DNA of 64,000 nt from Hetaerina americana (GCA_022747635.1 JAKTNV010000005.1:37658336-37722335); one strand, 5' to 3'; positions 1-11,985 are shown, counted from the stretch's first letter. A program made the numbers and translations. The notes: a model not told the origin generated them from the letters alone.

Positions 1-2360
1 AATGTTCAGATTGAGGGCAGACTTCGCGTAAAAGTTAGATGAGCTCATGGGGTGTAAAAAAAAACAATATCTACTCAAGTATGGAGAAATTATTCGCATA
101 AATAGAATGAAAGGACTAGATAGATAGATAGAGGTCTTAATTTAAGGGAAATTGAGACCTAATTGTCCCTAGGACTAGGAAGGGCGAGGAATAGTAATCA
201 CATAGGGGAAATGCGGGAGTAGGGCAAGAAGGAAATGAAAGAGAAAGACGATTCCGAGTAGGAAAATAAAGGTAGGAAAAAGAATTCAACGTGGAAGTAA
301 ACACAGGAATCCTAATACTTACATGTCCTTGAATTAGGTCGGTTCCAAGCTGAGCGGAAAGTTAAATAAAGTGTCTGATCGCTACCAACGCAATGAGAAA
401 TACAGCTGAAGAACGCTGTGATGCAGTTGAGAGGTTGAGTTAATGCTCACTCTAGAAGTGTTCGCACAAGTTCATCAACAAAAATTATTGCCAAAATTAA
501 GCTCATCTTAGAGCTTAGCTTCTTTCTTAGACCTATGAAGACTGAACCGGTGATAGAAACACTACTGAGACAGCAGGCAGTTAGTGAAATCAAGAAATCA
601 TCAAATTCTAAAGGACGCGTTATTTGAATTGAAATTGATGAATTAAATTTTTAGAGAAAGTATTTACTAAAGTAGCAATACTTAGTAAAGAAACAAAAAT
701 TATTTACCCCATCAAGCGGTCGCTCAAATGGAAAATTTTCACCTAGCACAACATACAGTATAAAAAATTAAATAGTATAGGGATTTTACTGTATGTCATT
801 TCGTAATCTTTGACAAATACACAGTATGGTTTATGGTGGTATTCACAGACCTTCTAAAACGTTTTTATCTGCACCATATGCCATTCTGTGTTAAAGCAAA
901 AATTAGTTTGTAACTTTTCTCCTGGTATAAAATAGCCATGGCTTCCGGTCACGACAGATATTTTCCATTAATCCGGTGAAATATGTTGAGCTGTTAAAGA
1001 TCAAGGGAATAATGCTCATTTGACAAGGCGTCATCTTTAGGCGATGATTCATGGGATCAAAGCTATTAATCTCCATCATCCCTATTCATTAATCATTCAT
1101 TCTCGGCGAGAATGGTTCTAAAGAGCTTTAAAAAATAATGAGATAAATGTCTAATCACATAAAGAATACCAGAAAATTCAACATTTAAGTGTAGAATTCT
1201 AAATTAACCAAGTAACAAACTTAAATCAATCTAGCGAACCATTTAATCCCATTGAATTTCCCATCCTTAGCCATAAAATTAAGCTGTTTCTAACGTATTC
1301 AACTTATCCAGCTATCAGTATTTATTGTAAATAGCATTCAAATATTTAAAAATTCATATTCTTTCGGGCATATAATTCTTTGTGAAGCAAAATATCTTTC
1401 AGGCTCGATGTTTATTATCGTACATAGTCATGTGACTAAAATATAACAATTTTTTTTGTTTTTATGGATCTGAGAATTCAGGAAAATAATGTTCACTTCA
1501 CAAATGAAAAAACCATAAAAAATAAACTTGAATCAGGGAGTCCATATTACATCCTTTTGAATCATAACAATTGTCATTGCACTTAAAAATTCATCATGAA
1601 TATGCATGCCGAAAAGACGATGAAATAAAGGGCGAAATATTCAGTTGGTCCTCGTAAAATAATAGCATATTATTTATTCCAACACGAAAACGCATTGTAC
1701 AGGCATGAAAAAGATGCGTAAAAAATTCATCCAGTCAACTTACGTATCGCTTAAAATTAGATATAAAATTTCTTATGAATGACTATGCACTCAAGGGCAA
1801 TGACGATAAGTATTGGCGTTTAGGTCTGTCAGTGATTGAAATATTCGCAACCGTAAGTTTTTCACTAATTCCTATACTTTTTCTTTCATACATTTATTTG
1901 TTCACAAATTCATCGTTTATAAGCATTTGAGTACGTGATTATTAAATTTCATTGCATTGGTTTCAACAGAACAAAAATGGCGAGTTTTTTACGCTACACA
2001 ATGCGCAAATAATGACATGGATAAATTCAAAACAGTAGTCCAAACCAAAACAAAAACCCTTAAATTATAACAAGACGACAATTAATGGCGAAAAAAATCC
2101 AACATACTTCTGTGTTAAAAGGAATCACATTACACTTCACTGAGACTCCATGTAAGCTTCAATATAAGGTCTTTATAAATTACGAGATTTTGAGGACCAA
2201 ATCGGCCGTTTAATGATCCCAGTCAATGGGAACCACTTAATGGTTAATACGGGAACGAGACAGAGTTAATGAATCCCGATCGCCGTCGAAGCAGTTTGGT
2301 GACATTCAATCATCGCCACAGCTTGCCTTGTACCCAAGATTGAATCTCAATGAGAAAAAT
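1..2360. other. AT-rich sequence without recognised genes
   Basis: No open frame of note, no recognisable protein domain and no TE terminus was seen on either strand. The only small feature is a short TAGA microsatellite at about 116-132. Unique intergenic or intronic DNA is the simplest reading. Confidence 0.5.
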
Positions 2361-2584
2361 ACTGAGTTCCAGAGAGAGAGGGAGGGAGAGAGCAGAAGAA
2401 GGGATTCTCATCCATATCCACAATCATTAACGGCCAATGGAAAGAGGAGTTAGGATCCAGCCACTCGGCTGGAGGCATTTGCTTCTCCCTCTCATAACCC
2501 TCCTCCACACACGCAACCAATTCTTCCCTCTCTGCTATCAGCAGGCGATCTCGTGCACCATTTCAGTAATCCAAGTCCACAGGG

Positions 2585-3540
2585 ATTTGACTAAAGTCTT
2601 CCCCGCCCCCTCCTCCACAAAACCTCCCCTCCACCCCCCCTCCCGTTTTACTCCCACGTCATCACCCCACATTACTCTTTTCCTCGAGTCTCCTGCTCTC
2701 GGTTCTCACCTCACACCCTCTCTCTCTCTCCGCACATTGTATCAGACTAGTTGACTTCGAGGGAGGAGGCAAGAAGGCATGGGGGTGGGGGGGGGGTGTT
2801 TTGGAGAGTGGGAGGTGGGTGGGAAGGGGGAGGGCAGAGAGAGGGAGGGGTGGGTAGTAATACGGGGGAGGAAGGATGGGTGCGAGAGGCGGGTTAGGCA
2901 AGGAAAGCTGGCTGCCTCCGCTTAATTAGTTATCACTCCCTCCCTCCGCCGTTCCCTCCCCCACTCTCCGCTTCCCCTCCTCCCCGCCGTCTCCGCCACC
3001 TTCTCCCCAGACCTCCTCCCCCCTCCACCATCCCTTATTCTCCACCACCGGCATTTCCCTCCATCCCTCCGCCCACATCTCGACACGGGCGAGGCTTATT
3101 AGACTTCTCGCTGCACCTCCCTCTCATATCACTCCGATCTCCCTCCTCCCCCTCCACTCTCCCCCGCTCGTGAAGGAGAAAGAGGGAGTTGGAGAGTGCG
3201 GAACACTACTACATTTATCCCTCTCCTTCCTTTTCTGTCTCCCTCTCTCTCCATCTTCGTCCCTCTCGAATATTCTCCCTTTGCATAATAACTCCTTGTC
3301 TATAGCGCCGCCCTTCTTTCCACTTCCCGCTGCTCCTATCCACCTTTCTCATTATCCCGCCTTCTCGTTCCAACCTCGCCGCCGAACCTCACTCCGCCCC
3401 TTCCCCACAAGCTTCCCGACCGCTTTCCCTTCCTCCCCGCGGGCGGCCCGCCTTTTTCGGCGCCATTGTGCAGTGCGGGGGAGAATCCTCGAGCTTCCTC
3501 AAACTCTACGCGCCCTCCCCGCAAGCGAATCCGCATCCAT
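2585..3540. repeat. Pyrimidine-rich low-complexity block
   Basis: Strong strand asymmetry: long CT-rich runs on the + strand, interrupted by a purine-rich stretch at about 2760-2900 containing a run of G, and preceded by a GA-rich run at about 2370-2396. The part at 3360-3500 is also GC- and CpG-rich. Open frames on both strands here are Pro/Ser/Leu-rich or Arg/Gly-rich by-products of composition. A CpG-rich promoter of an unseen host gene around 3.4 kb cannot be excluded, but nothing else supports one. Confidence 0.55.
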
Positions 3541-3545
3541 CCAAT

Positions 3546-4028
3546 GAAGTTTACACAGCCGTGTCTACACACAATCTAAAACGGTCTCGTCTCTCTCATT
3601 CCATTTTTTTGATGAATTCTCACCCACCCCCTCCCTTAGCCGGGAATCAATCAGGAGTTCGAGGGCGCATGGCGAACTTTGGCGGGAATCTCTTAAGAGA
3701 AGAGGGTATGAGCGGGGCGTTAGGTGTTGACGACTTGTTTATATATACGGCACGTGCCTTTTTGCTCTTGTCGCAGGAATTCCCAGGAAAAAAGTACAAA
3801 TATGCCCAGCCGAGCCTCCTTGAAAAAATTGAGTTCAGAAATAAGTTTGGATGCAATTTATTTCGACAACTTCATGGCTGCATAAAAGAAAAACAAAATT
3901 TGCCTAAAATATTTGTAAGTTAGAGCCATTTTTTATCTAAGTACTAAACGCAATAAGCATTACACTTTCAATTAAATAAAACAATGTACAAATACATATA
4001 TTTATTTATGATATTTATTATGGTTGAT
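3546..4028. other. No recognised feature
   Basis: An open frame crosses part of this stretch but has no recognisable domain and composition typical of chance. Nothing else was seen. Confidence 0.4.
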
Positions 4029-4034
4029 ATGGTC

Positions 4035-4312
4035 CCGGCTGTGGGACGTGGTGCTCCAGAAGCTATGGCTCTGGGCTACTGACTAGAGAGCCCGATTTCG
4101 ATTCCGGACAATTCCTCTGGGTACTATCAGCTTCACCCAAGCCGTTTGATTTTTTAGACACCAGATCTTCCTGGGACAAAACAGGCGGCACAGGGAAACG
4201 GAATGACCCCCCTACCCTGATTCATGAATTGCACTCACCGCTGGACTTATCACTAGGTGATACCTGCATTCACCTATGAAAACAACTTTCGGGTTGATTA
4301 ATGAGGTTTTTT
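4035..4312 (+). mobile_element. Probable tRNA-derived SINE
   Basis: The first 75 bases look like a decayed tRNA gene. A block near 4052-4070 (GTGGTGCTCCAGAAGC) can serve as A box, and GATTTCGATTCC near 4092-4103 fits the pol III B box. A non-tRNA body of about 200 bp follows, ending at a T run and a TTATTAT stretch near 4310. No flanking duplication was identified. The sequence differs from the SINE at 24751-25070, so this would be a separate family. The call rests on the promoter-like boxes only. Confidence 0.42.
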
Positions 4313-4477
4313 TTATTATCTGTTACACTACCTTGGTCCGAGAAATATTAATGAAACATGTACACGAAGGATAAATTCTCCAAGTAAATTGTTTAAAAAT
4401 GTACGTAAATGAATTTTTTCACCAAAATTGACAATTGATAACCGATACATCTACATTCGGGAGGCGACCTTCTCTCT

Positions 4478-4556
4478 GACTCCTTCTCTCTCCCATACGA
4501 CCTTGCGGCGGCTTGTGGTTTATAATGTATTTTTAGATGTAGATATTTGGTGTACT
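4478..4556 (+). mobile_element. Decayed 3' end of CR1-like LINE
   Basis: The segment with CTTGCGGCGGCTTGTGG followed by a TAGATGTAGAT tail matches the 3'-terminal signature seen in better copies at 17727-18003 and 54172-54595 (CTTGCGG or CGGCTTGTGG, then a GATGTA-type microsatellite tail). Only the terminal part is recognisable. Confidence 0.45.
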
Positions 4557-4559
4557 AAT

Positions 4560-6585
4560 CCTGCGGAATCCATGCGCATTTTAAGGATCTAAAATCGATG
4601 ACAGACATACCAAATATCTGTGCAGATAATATGGAAGAGTAAACTATCAATCGGATATGAAATGCATTTAACTAAATGGGAAATGAGAGGTACCCGATCA
4701 AAATACCTCATTGGATCCCTTTGAATGGCGTTTTATCCTTGATAAATTCGGATAGCCGTTGTTAAAGTACATGAAAAATCAACATTCTCACGACATGTAA
4801 TTCGCTGGGATGTGTAAGTTTTCAGAATTTCTCCGTGCAGTCTATAAAACGACTATGAGGATACAGGATCGTATAGCGCTTACAACACATATTGGATGAA
4901 ATCAGGGCGCTAAATGGCGAGGTCGCTCTCTCCTCTCTCTATCACACGCTTCCCGTTAAACCAAAGATCCCGCGGGGCCTCAGGGTATCAAGGAAAATTG
5001 GGATGGTTGAGGAAAGGGGTTTTTCTGGAATGAGAAGGCAGCAGGCAAGACTAAGGGTGGCCACAGTGGTTAATTTAACCTTTATAGCGCCCCGGTTCAA
5101 AACGTTCCTCAGTAAGGAAATACGGTAGAGAGAAGAGAATAAAGCGGTGAAGGAGGCAGAAGAAATAGGTGAAGAGCGAAGGAATACGAAACGAAAATTT
5201 TGTATTATATCAGTGGATACATTTTTTTCACACAGGAAAAGCTGTAAGGATGAAACAAGGGGTTATCAATATTTGGGGGTGATCTAAATCAAAATTTAAA
5301 AAATTTGGGGGGTACCAAAAGAAACGAATTGTTGAAACTGAGTATCAACTTATTCTCAGTACTCACTCATGATGTGCTCAAGATATTTTTCAAGGGTTAA
5401 GTTAGGGAGACAGAGGGAATTATGTTTTAGTGGCAATGTTCATTCTTTACTGCAGTAAACATTAGATTGGCGATGTTCAAGAATAAAACTAATTACCTCG
5501 TTCCCTGTTAATCATGCAATTAAAATCAATTTTATATTAAATTCCATACGTAATCACATGGTATATAAGCATATGTCAGACTGTGCCAATTGATGTTATA
5601 CGTAAGTAGTTCACAAAAGGTACAATTCTAACAGAAATCGCTGAAGTGAAACATTCGATAGCTTAAGAGCATCAGCATTTAAACTCATGAAATTTCGCGA
5701 TATTATTGATGAAAATGATATCCTCTAATAGGACATTTCGCAAGCTAAATATTCATTCATAATATATATGTATACATATATATTTATAAGAAATCTTAGG
5801 TGAAAGGAAAACTGGGAACGAATATTACTGAAACTGATTCTGGAAATATTAAACGAAAAACTCAGAAAAAATATGACAAGGACATAAGTTAATTCCATGT
5901 AACCATCTGATACATTAAAAGAGATTTTAGCCTTAAGTTTCACATACACGCTTTAAAATTTTCGAGATGCTATATGGCATTCATATAAACATTCACTTCT
6001 GAACCTTCTATACGCTAGTATAAAAAATATGTTTTCATTAAGTAAAGTAACAACTTCATATCGCAGCCCATTTTTAACATTATAGCGTTCCGCAAGGTCT
6101 TACACACAAAGCAAAACCTGTTTATTTTGCAGCTAATATTTTTTTTACTCATGCAGAAAAGTATTGCAGAGGATGATGGAAACATATTTGCATGTATGAA
6201 TAAATTTCCATACATTCGAATCATTGGAAATAAAATAATAGAAGACAGATTAGAAAATTGCAACACGGAAGGCAAAACAATAGAAGGGAAATGTTATCGA
6301 ATGCTTCTTCCCCAAATTGAAACCATACAAGAGCGCTTTCTCCTTGATCGAAAAGGAAGAAGAAGAAACAGGAGAAGGATGAAATAGGCAGTTTGAGAAA
6401 GGAGGCATGTTGTTTTCATTCATTGTAGCACCTATCACTTAAGCAGGATGTAATTGCCCAATGACGTATGTTAAAGTTCCTCCTCTTGTGGATGTATAAC
6501 TTGTCAAATGAACGGTTGGAAAAAAATCTGCTAACATTTTTTTCACGTTATTCTACACCGAGTTTCGTGCGGCAAGAACCTTCTC
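4560..6585. other. AT-rich sequence without recognised genes
   Basis: Small open frames only, none with a recognisable domain or a consistent gene structure. No TE ends were identified. Confidence 0.45.
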
Positions 6586-6779
6586 AATCGAAGTGTGAAG
6601 AGGGAAGAAAACTGAGAGCGAGGTAAAAATGCAGTTATCTCAGGAAAAGGAAGAATTCGTGAAGGAACTCGGAGCGATAGGGCGATAGCGGAGGCTGAGG
6701 AGAAAATTGGAGAGGTAGAGAGGAGCTTCCTTCCAGAGCTTACGCCAGAACAAATACCACCTCTCTCTCCTCTCGCAAC

Positions 6780-7140
6780 ACTCTCCCTCACTTCCTGAGT
6801 TCTCCCCTTCACCTTAGTTACTTTCTACGCTTCCACTCCCACCCCCCTTTCATCCCACCTCCCGCACCTGTCTACCTCAAGCCCTCCGTTTCTGTCTGCT
6901 GCTCCCATTCCTCCCACTCCTTCCCTCTGACCTCCCACACCTCCTTACCTCTTCCCTACTCAAACTTACTGCGAGTAGGGACGCATTCCATTCCCATGCC
7001 TTGACACTCTCCCTTCTTCTACCCGCACTCTCTCCCCATGTCTCTTCAGCCCAACATCTCCCCCCTCCCTCCCAACCCGCCTCCCACCACTTGGCCCTCC
7101 CAGGGGACGAAGGCAACGGCCCATCCCTTCCCCGAGGTTT
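6780..7140. repeat. Pyrimidine-rich low-complexity block
   Basis: CT-rich run on the + strand, continuing the pattern seen at 2.6-3.5 kb. The overlapping minus-strand frames are Arg/Gly/Glu-rich and explained by composition. Confidence 0.5.
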
Positions 7141-7144
7141 AAGT

Positions 7145-8750
7145 CGCATCCACTCCGGCTCATGAAAGTGAGTGCGGATGGTGCCCGGGATATCAAGCGC
7201 AAAAAGTATTACGCCTCACGGAGGCTAGCGGGACACAGTGCATTCATCACATTACACTTATCAATCCCGACGCACCATTATCACGGCGGGACATAAAAAT
7301 GCAGCCACCGAAGTCAAGTGAACTAGCTCAACTCAGCTCAGTAACATGACGACTTTAGAACTTCGTTTTGAAGGCGAGAAATATCTTTGTACCTGCTGCT
7401 AGCGAACATGTTTAACATCACTGAATGGTAAATGAATTACATCAAATGAGTTAAATTCAAAGTCATCTGGTTGATTAAAGCAATTTTAATTTATGATTTA
7501 ACTCTCAAGCACTGAGCAGGATGGAGGGTGCTGCTGATAAATTTTCATAGATGTTTTGCCTAAGTGCTACATGAAGCCATCCTTAGGAGAAGTTCACCTA
7601 GAATATTTACTCCATTGTTGTTGTAACTGTTTTAATTGCATAGTTACGCACCTCTTGAAGTGAGATGAAAACCAGAAACAACAATAATGTTTTTTTCGAA
7701 ATCCAATGTACCACCATCCTTTCCTAAATGGCTATGCATACATTTAAGATAATTAAATGGCTCGTAACGAAACAATCGCATTCGGAATGATTTTGATTTA
7801 CTGATTATTACCTTTTAGAAATGTCAATATTATGTTATTAGAGGATTTTATTTTCACACTTGACCGTCTTTAATTTATATTTTTCAATAAAGAAAAAAAT
7901 TATCCTCTGTTCTAGAACATCATAACATTACGGTTTCGACTCCATACATTCTTAACTGTTGGGTTCCGATTTCCGAAATTTCAAAGATAATTAAAACGAT
8001 ATTCGTCATCCATCGCAAAAATAACGATAGCGTACGTGCACTATGAAGTCCCATGATCGCGCCTTCGCTACTCGGAAGGAGGTGAACGGTATAAGAAACG
8101 AACGCAAGTCGTATACGCCCATCCTGCGAATATTTCATACCTCATCAAGGGGTTCCAAGCTTTGTCCAAAATGCCACCATAGCTGTGCTTCATGCCTCCT
8201 TTTTTCCAGCAAGAACTCCTTCCTGCAATATAAGCTACTGATAACGAATGCCATGATATTCTCCACTTTAATAATTAATAAGTTTTTTTCCGCAAGCATA
8301 AGGCGATGCAAAATATTAGAAGCAGTTGTTTTTAAATACATAATTCCGCTCCAAGTCCTGGATTTATACAACATGTTGTCGGTCGAAGATTAATAAAATA
8401 CCAGGCATTTATTGCATGCATCGAATAATAAAGGAAGTCCAGAAAAACTCGAGTTTAAACATTCTAGGTGTTTAGATATTTAATGGTGGTACCATTTTCT
8501 TATTTTTACATAATCCACAAATAATTATATTATTTTTAGCCTGGAACAACCTTGATTCCTAGTATAGAACAACTGGCTTCGTGTTTACACTTTCTGTTCC
8601 ACGTAAGACAATACATCTCGGAAGTGGTTCCGTTGAAACACTACCTTAGGAGTCAGTTGTTATACCTACTTTCATCTCAGACAAAAGGGGTTTTTAAGAG
8701 CTTAAGTAGAGTCCCGATTTTTTTTAGGATCCTTCATTCAATAGGTTGAT
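7145..8750. other. AT-rich sequence without recognised genes
   Basis: No domain-bearing frame, RNA gene or TE end was recognised. The 116-residue frame at 8043-8393 has no recognisable motif. Confidence 0.4.
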
Positions 8751-11681
8751 GTGCGCCTACTGTGGCCAAAGCCCGCTCCGCAGAACGAAGACAATTCAAA
8801 TCTCCCGGCAGCGGAGAATCTTCCCCTCCACCCGCGCTCCGATGCAATAGGGGGAGAGTCTGCCACGTGGAGAGCGCGACGTCACAATGTCACGTGGTCT
8901 CCCCTCCCCCGGAGTCCCCTCAGCGCTCGCCCATTGGCTTCCGCCAGGGCATGTGAGCGATACGTCACAATGTCACGTGGTCTCCCCTCCCCCGGAGTCC
9001 CCTCAGCGCTCGCCCATTGGCTACCGCCCGGGCCAGGGCAGGTATATAAGGAGGGACCTGAGACGGACGCCTGGAGGTTACCTGGCTGGACCATCTATAG
9101 GGCGGACAGGGATCCCAGGCGACAACGACTTAGAGCATCAGGAGGTGCGGCCATCCTCGTCCACAGGTCCATCGAGCACCGAGCATGTAGAGAGATTTCT
9201 CACCCGCATGCGGAGGCTGTTTCGGTGGACGTACGGACAAGAGGAGGATGGCTCCGGGTCTCATCTCTGTATTTCCCACCCGGGAAACCTTGGGATCCGG
9301 ATCTCATCCAGTACCTTGCCGGGGACAGCGGACCATCGGTCATCTTGGGGGACCTGAATGCCAAGCATGCTACTTGGAATTCACGGTCCTCGAACCCGAG
9401 AGGAGAATCCCTGCGTCAGCTAGCAGATGCAAAAGGCCTAACCATCTTAGGACCGGCGATACCCACGCACGAACGAGGGGACGTTTTAGACATTGCGATT
9501 GCTCATAATGTAAGGACGTCCCTGAGTTTGTACACATGCGTGGAACTGTCGTCGGACCACAACCCGATCATCCTAGCAGTGGGGAGCCGAATCCCAGTGC
9601 TGTCTTCCACCCGGCGATTGGATCTGTCGTCGGCCGATTGGAGCAGTTTCCGCAACATCATCGCTGAGGAGCTGCCAAGAGAGCCACTGGAGCCGACTTC
9701 ACCGGAGATGGCCGATCAAATGGTCAGCCACCTCACCTCTACAGTAGACGGCGCAATGAAGGCCTCGATACCGCTAAAGGAACAACGGAACTCGTATCTT
9801 AGGGTTCCACTTCCAGCGGCGGTTAGAGGCCTCATTGCGCGGCGAAACAACGTGCGGCGCCAATGGCAGAAATATCGTACAGCGGATGTGAGAAGGCAGC
9901 TCTCAGAGCTCAACGTTGCGGTACAGGATGCCCTCCGGGAGGTCCGATCGGACCACTGGGAGGCGCATCTGCGGGAGGAGCTCCTTTCGGAAGACGGCAA
10001 CGAGGACCTGCCGTCGGTGTGGAAGATATGCCGGAGGCTGCGGGCTCCTCAAAGACTGGACCCGATTATTACCGACGGAGACAGAGAGGCACGATCTCCC
10101 ATGGAGAAGGCGGAACTGCTCGCTGATCACTTGGTCTGCAGCTTTTCACCCAATCCTGGGAATTCCGCTTCTGCCGAGATTGAAGAAGAAATCGAGGCGT
10201 TTGAAAGAGCCGGAGACGCCGGTCTGAAAGACGCCTCGGAAATTCCGAGATTCGACGAGAAGGACGTCAAAGAGGCAATACGTCGCCTCCGCACGAGGAA
10301 GGCCCCCGGAAGCGACAACATTCCCAATGTGGTCATTCGGGAGCTTCCAAAGGCGGCGGTGAAGTACCTGACAAAGCTCCTAAATGGCTGTGTCAGGATT
10401 TTCTACTTCCCGACCACTTGGAGAAGAGCGAGAATCGTCTGCCTGCCGAAGTCGCAGAAATTGGAGGCTGGTCCCGGAGAATTCCGGCCTATCTCCTTGC
10501 TCGACGGCTTCGGTAAGATATTCGAGCGACTGCTGCAACGGCCGCTGACTGATTTCGTCCGGGAGAATGACATCCTCCCGGAGGAGCAGTTTGGTTTCCG
10601 TGCGCAGCATTCCACAGTCCATCAGCTGGTGCGAACGGCGGATTTCATCACGGACAGCTTCAACAGGAATAGGGCGGTTGCTGGGGCCTTCTTCGACGTC
10701 AGTAAGGCGTTCGATCGCGTCTGGCATCCGGCTCTCTTGTTGAAGATGAGACGACTCCATTTCCCACCTTGGATTGTTCGGATGGTTCACTCCTATTTAA
10801 GAGACAGGACATTCACCGTGCAATGGCTCGGGGCGAATTCAGGGGTGCGTCGGATCTCCGCCGGCGTGCCCCAGGGATCAGTCCTCGGACCACTGCTTTA
10901 CAATATCTACTCCCACGACATTCCAACTCCACGTGGGAACCTCGAGATCCTGTCTCTCTATGCCGACGACACGGCCCTCTTGTGCTGCTCCTGGCAGAAG
11001 GTGACCGCGGTGCGAAGACTGCAGAGCGCTGTGGCGGATCTCCTAGAATGGTACCGCCGATGGCGCTTTGCTGTTAACGCACAGAAGACGAAGGCGATCA
11101 TCTTCCATCCGGGAAATGGTCGGCCGCCAGGAGTGAACCTAACTGTGAATGGAGTCGCCCTACCGTGGGAATCCGAAGTTACCTACCTCGGAGTGCTGAT
11201 GGACCGGAAACTCCTTTGGAACGCCCAAGCGCTTCGTGTACGCAGAAAGGCATTCGCGGCGCTTAGTCGGCTCCGGCCGATTATCCGCCCGCCGGTCCTG
11301 AGTATGGACACGAAGCGTAGACTGTACCAAGCGTGCGTGCTGCCTGTCATCACGTACGCTGCTCCGGTATGGTCAGGAGTGTCGCGAACGAGTCTCGCTC
11401 AAATTCAGGTGGTGCAGAATTCTGCTCTTCGTGACATCATGTCACGCGGTCGTTACGCCCGCGTTTCCGAGATGCACGAGGACGGAAAGCTGGAAACCCT
11501 GGACGTCCTTCTGCCTAGAATATCTGGGAAATTCTTCAGAAAAGCGGCAGAAGCGGAAGTAAAACTGATTCGCCGGGTTGGCGACATAAGGGTCTGGCCA
11601 TGGGACCGCTACAAGCGCCCCATAGCATCCCAAGACGAGCAAGACACCCTTCCGGCAAAGAAGAAGCCAAGGCTGCTCTGA
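8751..11681 (+). CDS. Endonuclease/reverse transcriptase polyprotein (ORF2) of Jockey-like LINE
   Basis: Would nick target DNA and copy the element RNA at the nick. The open frame is 976 residues without a stop, but only residues from about 103 onward are LINE-like; the first hundred come from reading through the promoter-like module, so the true start is unknown. The endonuclease part has RADRDP near 117-122, GDLNAKH at 200-206 and SDHNP at 268-272, and it lacks the N-terminal catalytic Asn/Glu region. The reverse transcriptase has KAPGSDNIP near 517-525, FRPISLL near 578, FFDVSKAFDRVWH at 647-659 (D649), AGVPQGSVLGP at 704-714 and YADD at 737-740. The end, with KKKPRLL, resembles the KRKRS end of the LINE at 22494-24248. 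An intact reverse transcriptase with an incomplete endonuclease suggests it cannot move on its own. Confidence 0.82.
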   Translation: MRLLWPKPAPQNEDNSNLPAAENLPLHPRSDAIGGESATWRARRHNVTWSPLPRSPLSARPLASARACERYVTMSRGLPSPGVPSALAHWLPPGPGQVYKEGPETDAWRLPGWTIYRADRDPRRQRLRASGGAAILVHRSIEHRACREISHPHAEAVSVDVRTRGGWLRVSSLYFPPGKPWDPDLIQYLAGDSGPSVILGDLNAKHATWNSRSSNPRGESLRQLADAKGLTILGPAIPTHERGDVLDIAIAHNVRTSLSLYTCVELSSDHNPIILAVGSRIPVLSSTRRLDLSSADWSSFRNIIAEELPREPLEPTSPEMADQMVSHLTSTVDGAMKASIPLKEQRNSYLRVPLPAAVRGLIARRNNVRRQWQKYRTADVRRQLSELNVAVQDALREVRSDHWEAHLREELLSEDGNEDLPSVWKICRRLRAPQRLDPIITDGDREARSPMEKAELLADHLVCSFSPNPGNSASAEIEEEIEAFERAGDAGLKDASEIPRFDEKDVKEAIRRLRTRKAPGSDNIPNVVIRELPKAAVKYLTKLLNGCVRIFYFPTTWRRARIVCLPKSQKLEAGPGEFRPISLLDGFGKIFERLLQRPLTDFVRENDILPEEQFGFRAQHSTVHQLVRTADFITDSFNRNRAVAGAFFDVSKAFDRVWHPALLLKMRRLHFPPWIVRMVHSYLRDRTFTVQWLGANSGVRRISAGVPQGSVLGPLLYNIYSHDIPTPRGNLEILSLYADDTALLCCSWQKVTAVRRLQSAVADLLEWYRRWRFAVNAQKTKAIIFHPGNGRPPGVNLTVNGVALPWESEVTYLGVLMDRKLLWNAQALRVRRKAFAALSRLRPIIRPPVLSMDTKRRLYQACVLPVITYAAPVWSGVSRTSLAQIQVVQNSALRDIMSRGRYARVSEMHEDGKLETLDVLLPRISGKFFRKAAEAEVKLIRRVGDIRVWPWDRYKRPIASQDEQDTLPAKKKPRLL
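8879..9049 (+). promoter_or_regulatory. Tandemly duplicated promoter-like module with TATA box
   Basis: An 83-bp unit starting at 8879 is repeated from 8962 with nearly the same sequence. Each unit contains an ACGTCA half-CRE, a CACGTG E-box (8891-8896 and 8974-8979) and an inverted CCAAT box, ATTGG (8933-8937 and 9016-9020). A further CACGTG lies upstream at 8864-8869. TATATAA sits at 9043-9049, just before LINE homology starts at about 9057. The order E-box, CCAAT, TATA on one strand is that of an RNA polymerase II promoter. Whether it belongs to the LINE, to a broken LTR element or to a host gene is not settled. Confidence 0.5.
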
Positions 11682-11815
11682 GCGGGAATAAATCAAACGA
11701 CTGACAACGCAGAAGAATTCTTCCCGCCTTAGTAGCCTTGGAGGCTGGAAAGGCGCGGTGTAAGGGCTACGCAAGAGCCCTTGCAAGCAACTGCTCTCCG
11801 AACAGACAGAACGGG
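9051..11815 (+). mobile_element. Jockey-like non-LTR retrotransposon, 5'-incomplete
   Basis: The body of a LINE in a GC-rich island. It contains most of an apurinic-type endonuclease and a complete reverse transcriptase, but no gag-like ORF1 and no start of the endonuclease, so it is truncated or rearranged at the 5' side. The 3' limit is estimated by comparison with the related copy at 22494-24248, whose 3' untranslated part is about 120 bp; no poly(A) tail or target duplication was recognised. The endonuclease style (GDLNAKH, SDHNP), the reverse transcriptase signatures and the absence of an RNase H domain fit the Jockey clade, though R1 was not excluded by phylogeny. Confidence 0.8.
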
Positions 11816-11832
11816 GTGGGAGTCCCAAGGGA

Positions 11833-11985
11833 GCCAGCGCAGTGAGAAGATCCTCGCTCTCCCAAAGCTACCTGTTGGCGCAGTGAGGATATCCTCGCCT
11901 CAGGTGCACTCTCCCTCTCCCCCCCCCCAAACGCTACCTGGTGGCGCAGCGAGGAAATCCTCGCCCCCAGGCTTTTCGCTCACCA
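11833..11985 (+). repeat. Three diverged copies of a near-palindromic GCGCAG unit
   Basis: A motif of the form GCGCAG-TGAGGATATCCTCGCC occurs three times, with GCGCAG at 11837, 11878 and 11944. The second and third are preceded by a shared CCAAA(C)GCTACCTG block. The inner parts GAGGATATCCTC and GCGAGGAAATCCTCGC are self-complementary, and changes between copies keep the pairing. TGGCGCAGTGAGGAT at 11876-11890 also resembles the primer-binding start of some gypsy-type LTR elements. Confidence 0.5.

Noticed and set aside
8887..10227. Secondary frames on both strands within the Jockey-like LINE
   Set aside because: Shadows of the main reverse transcriptase frame in GC-rich DNA.
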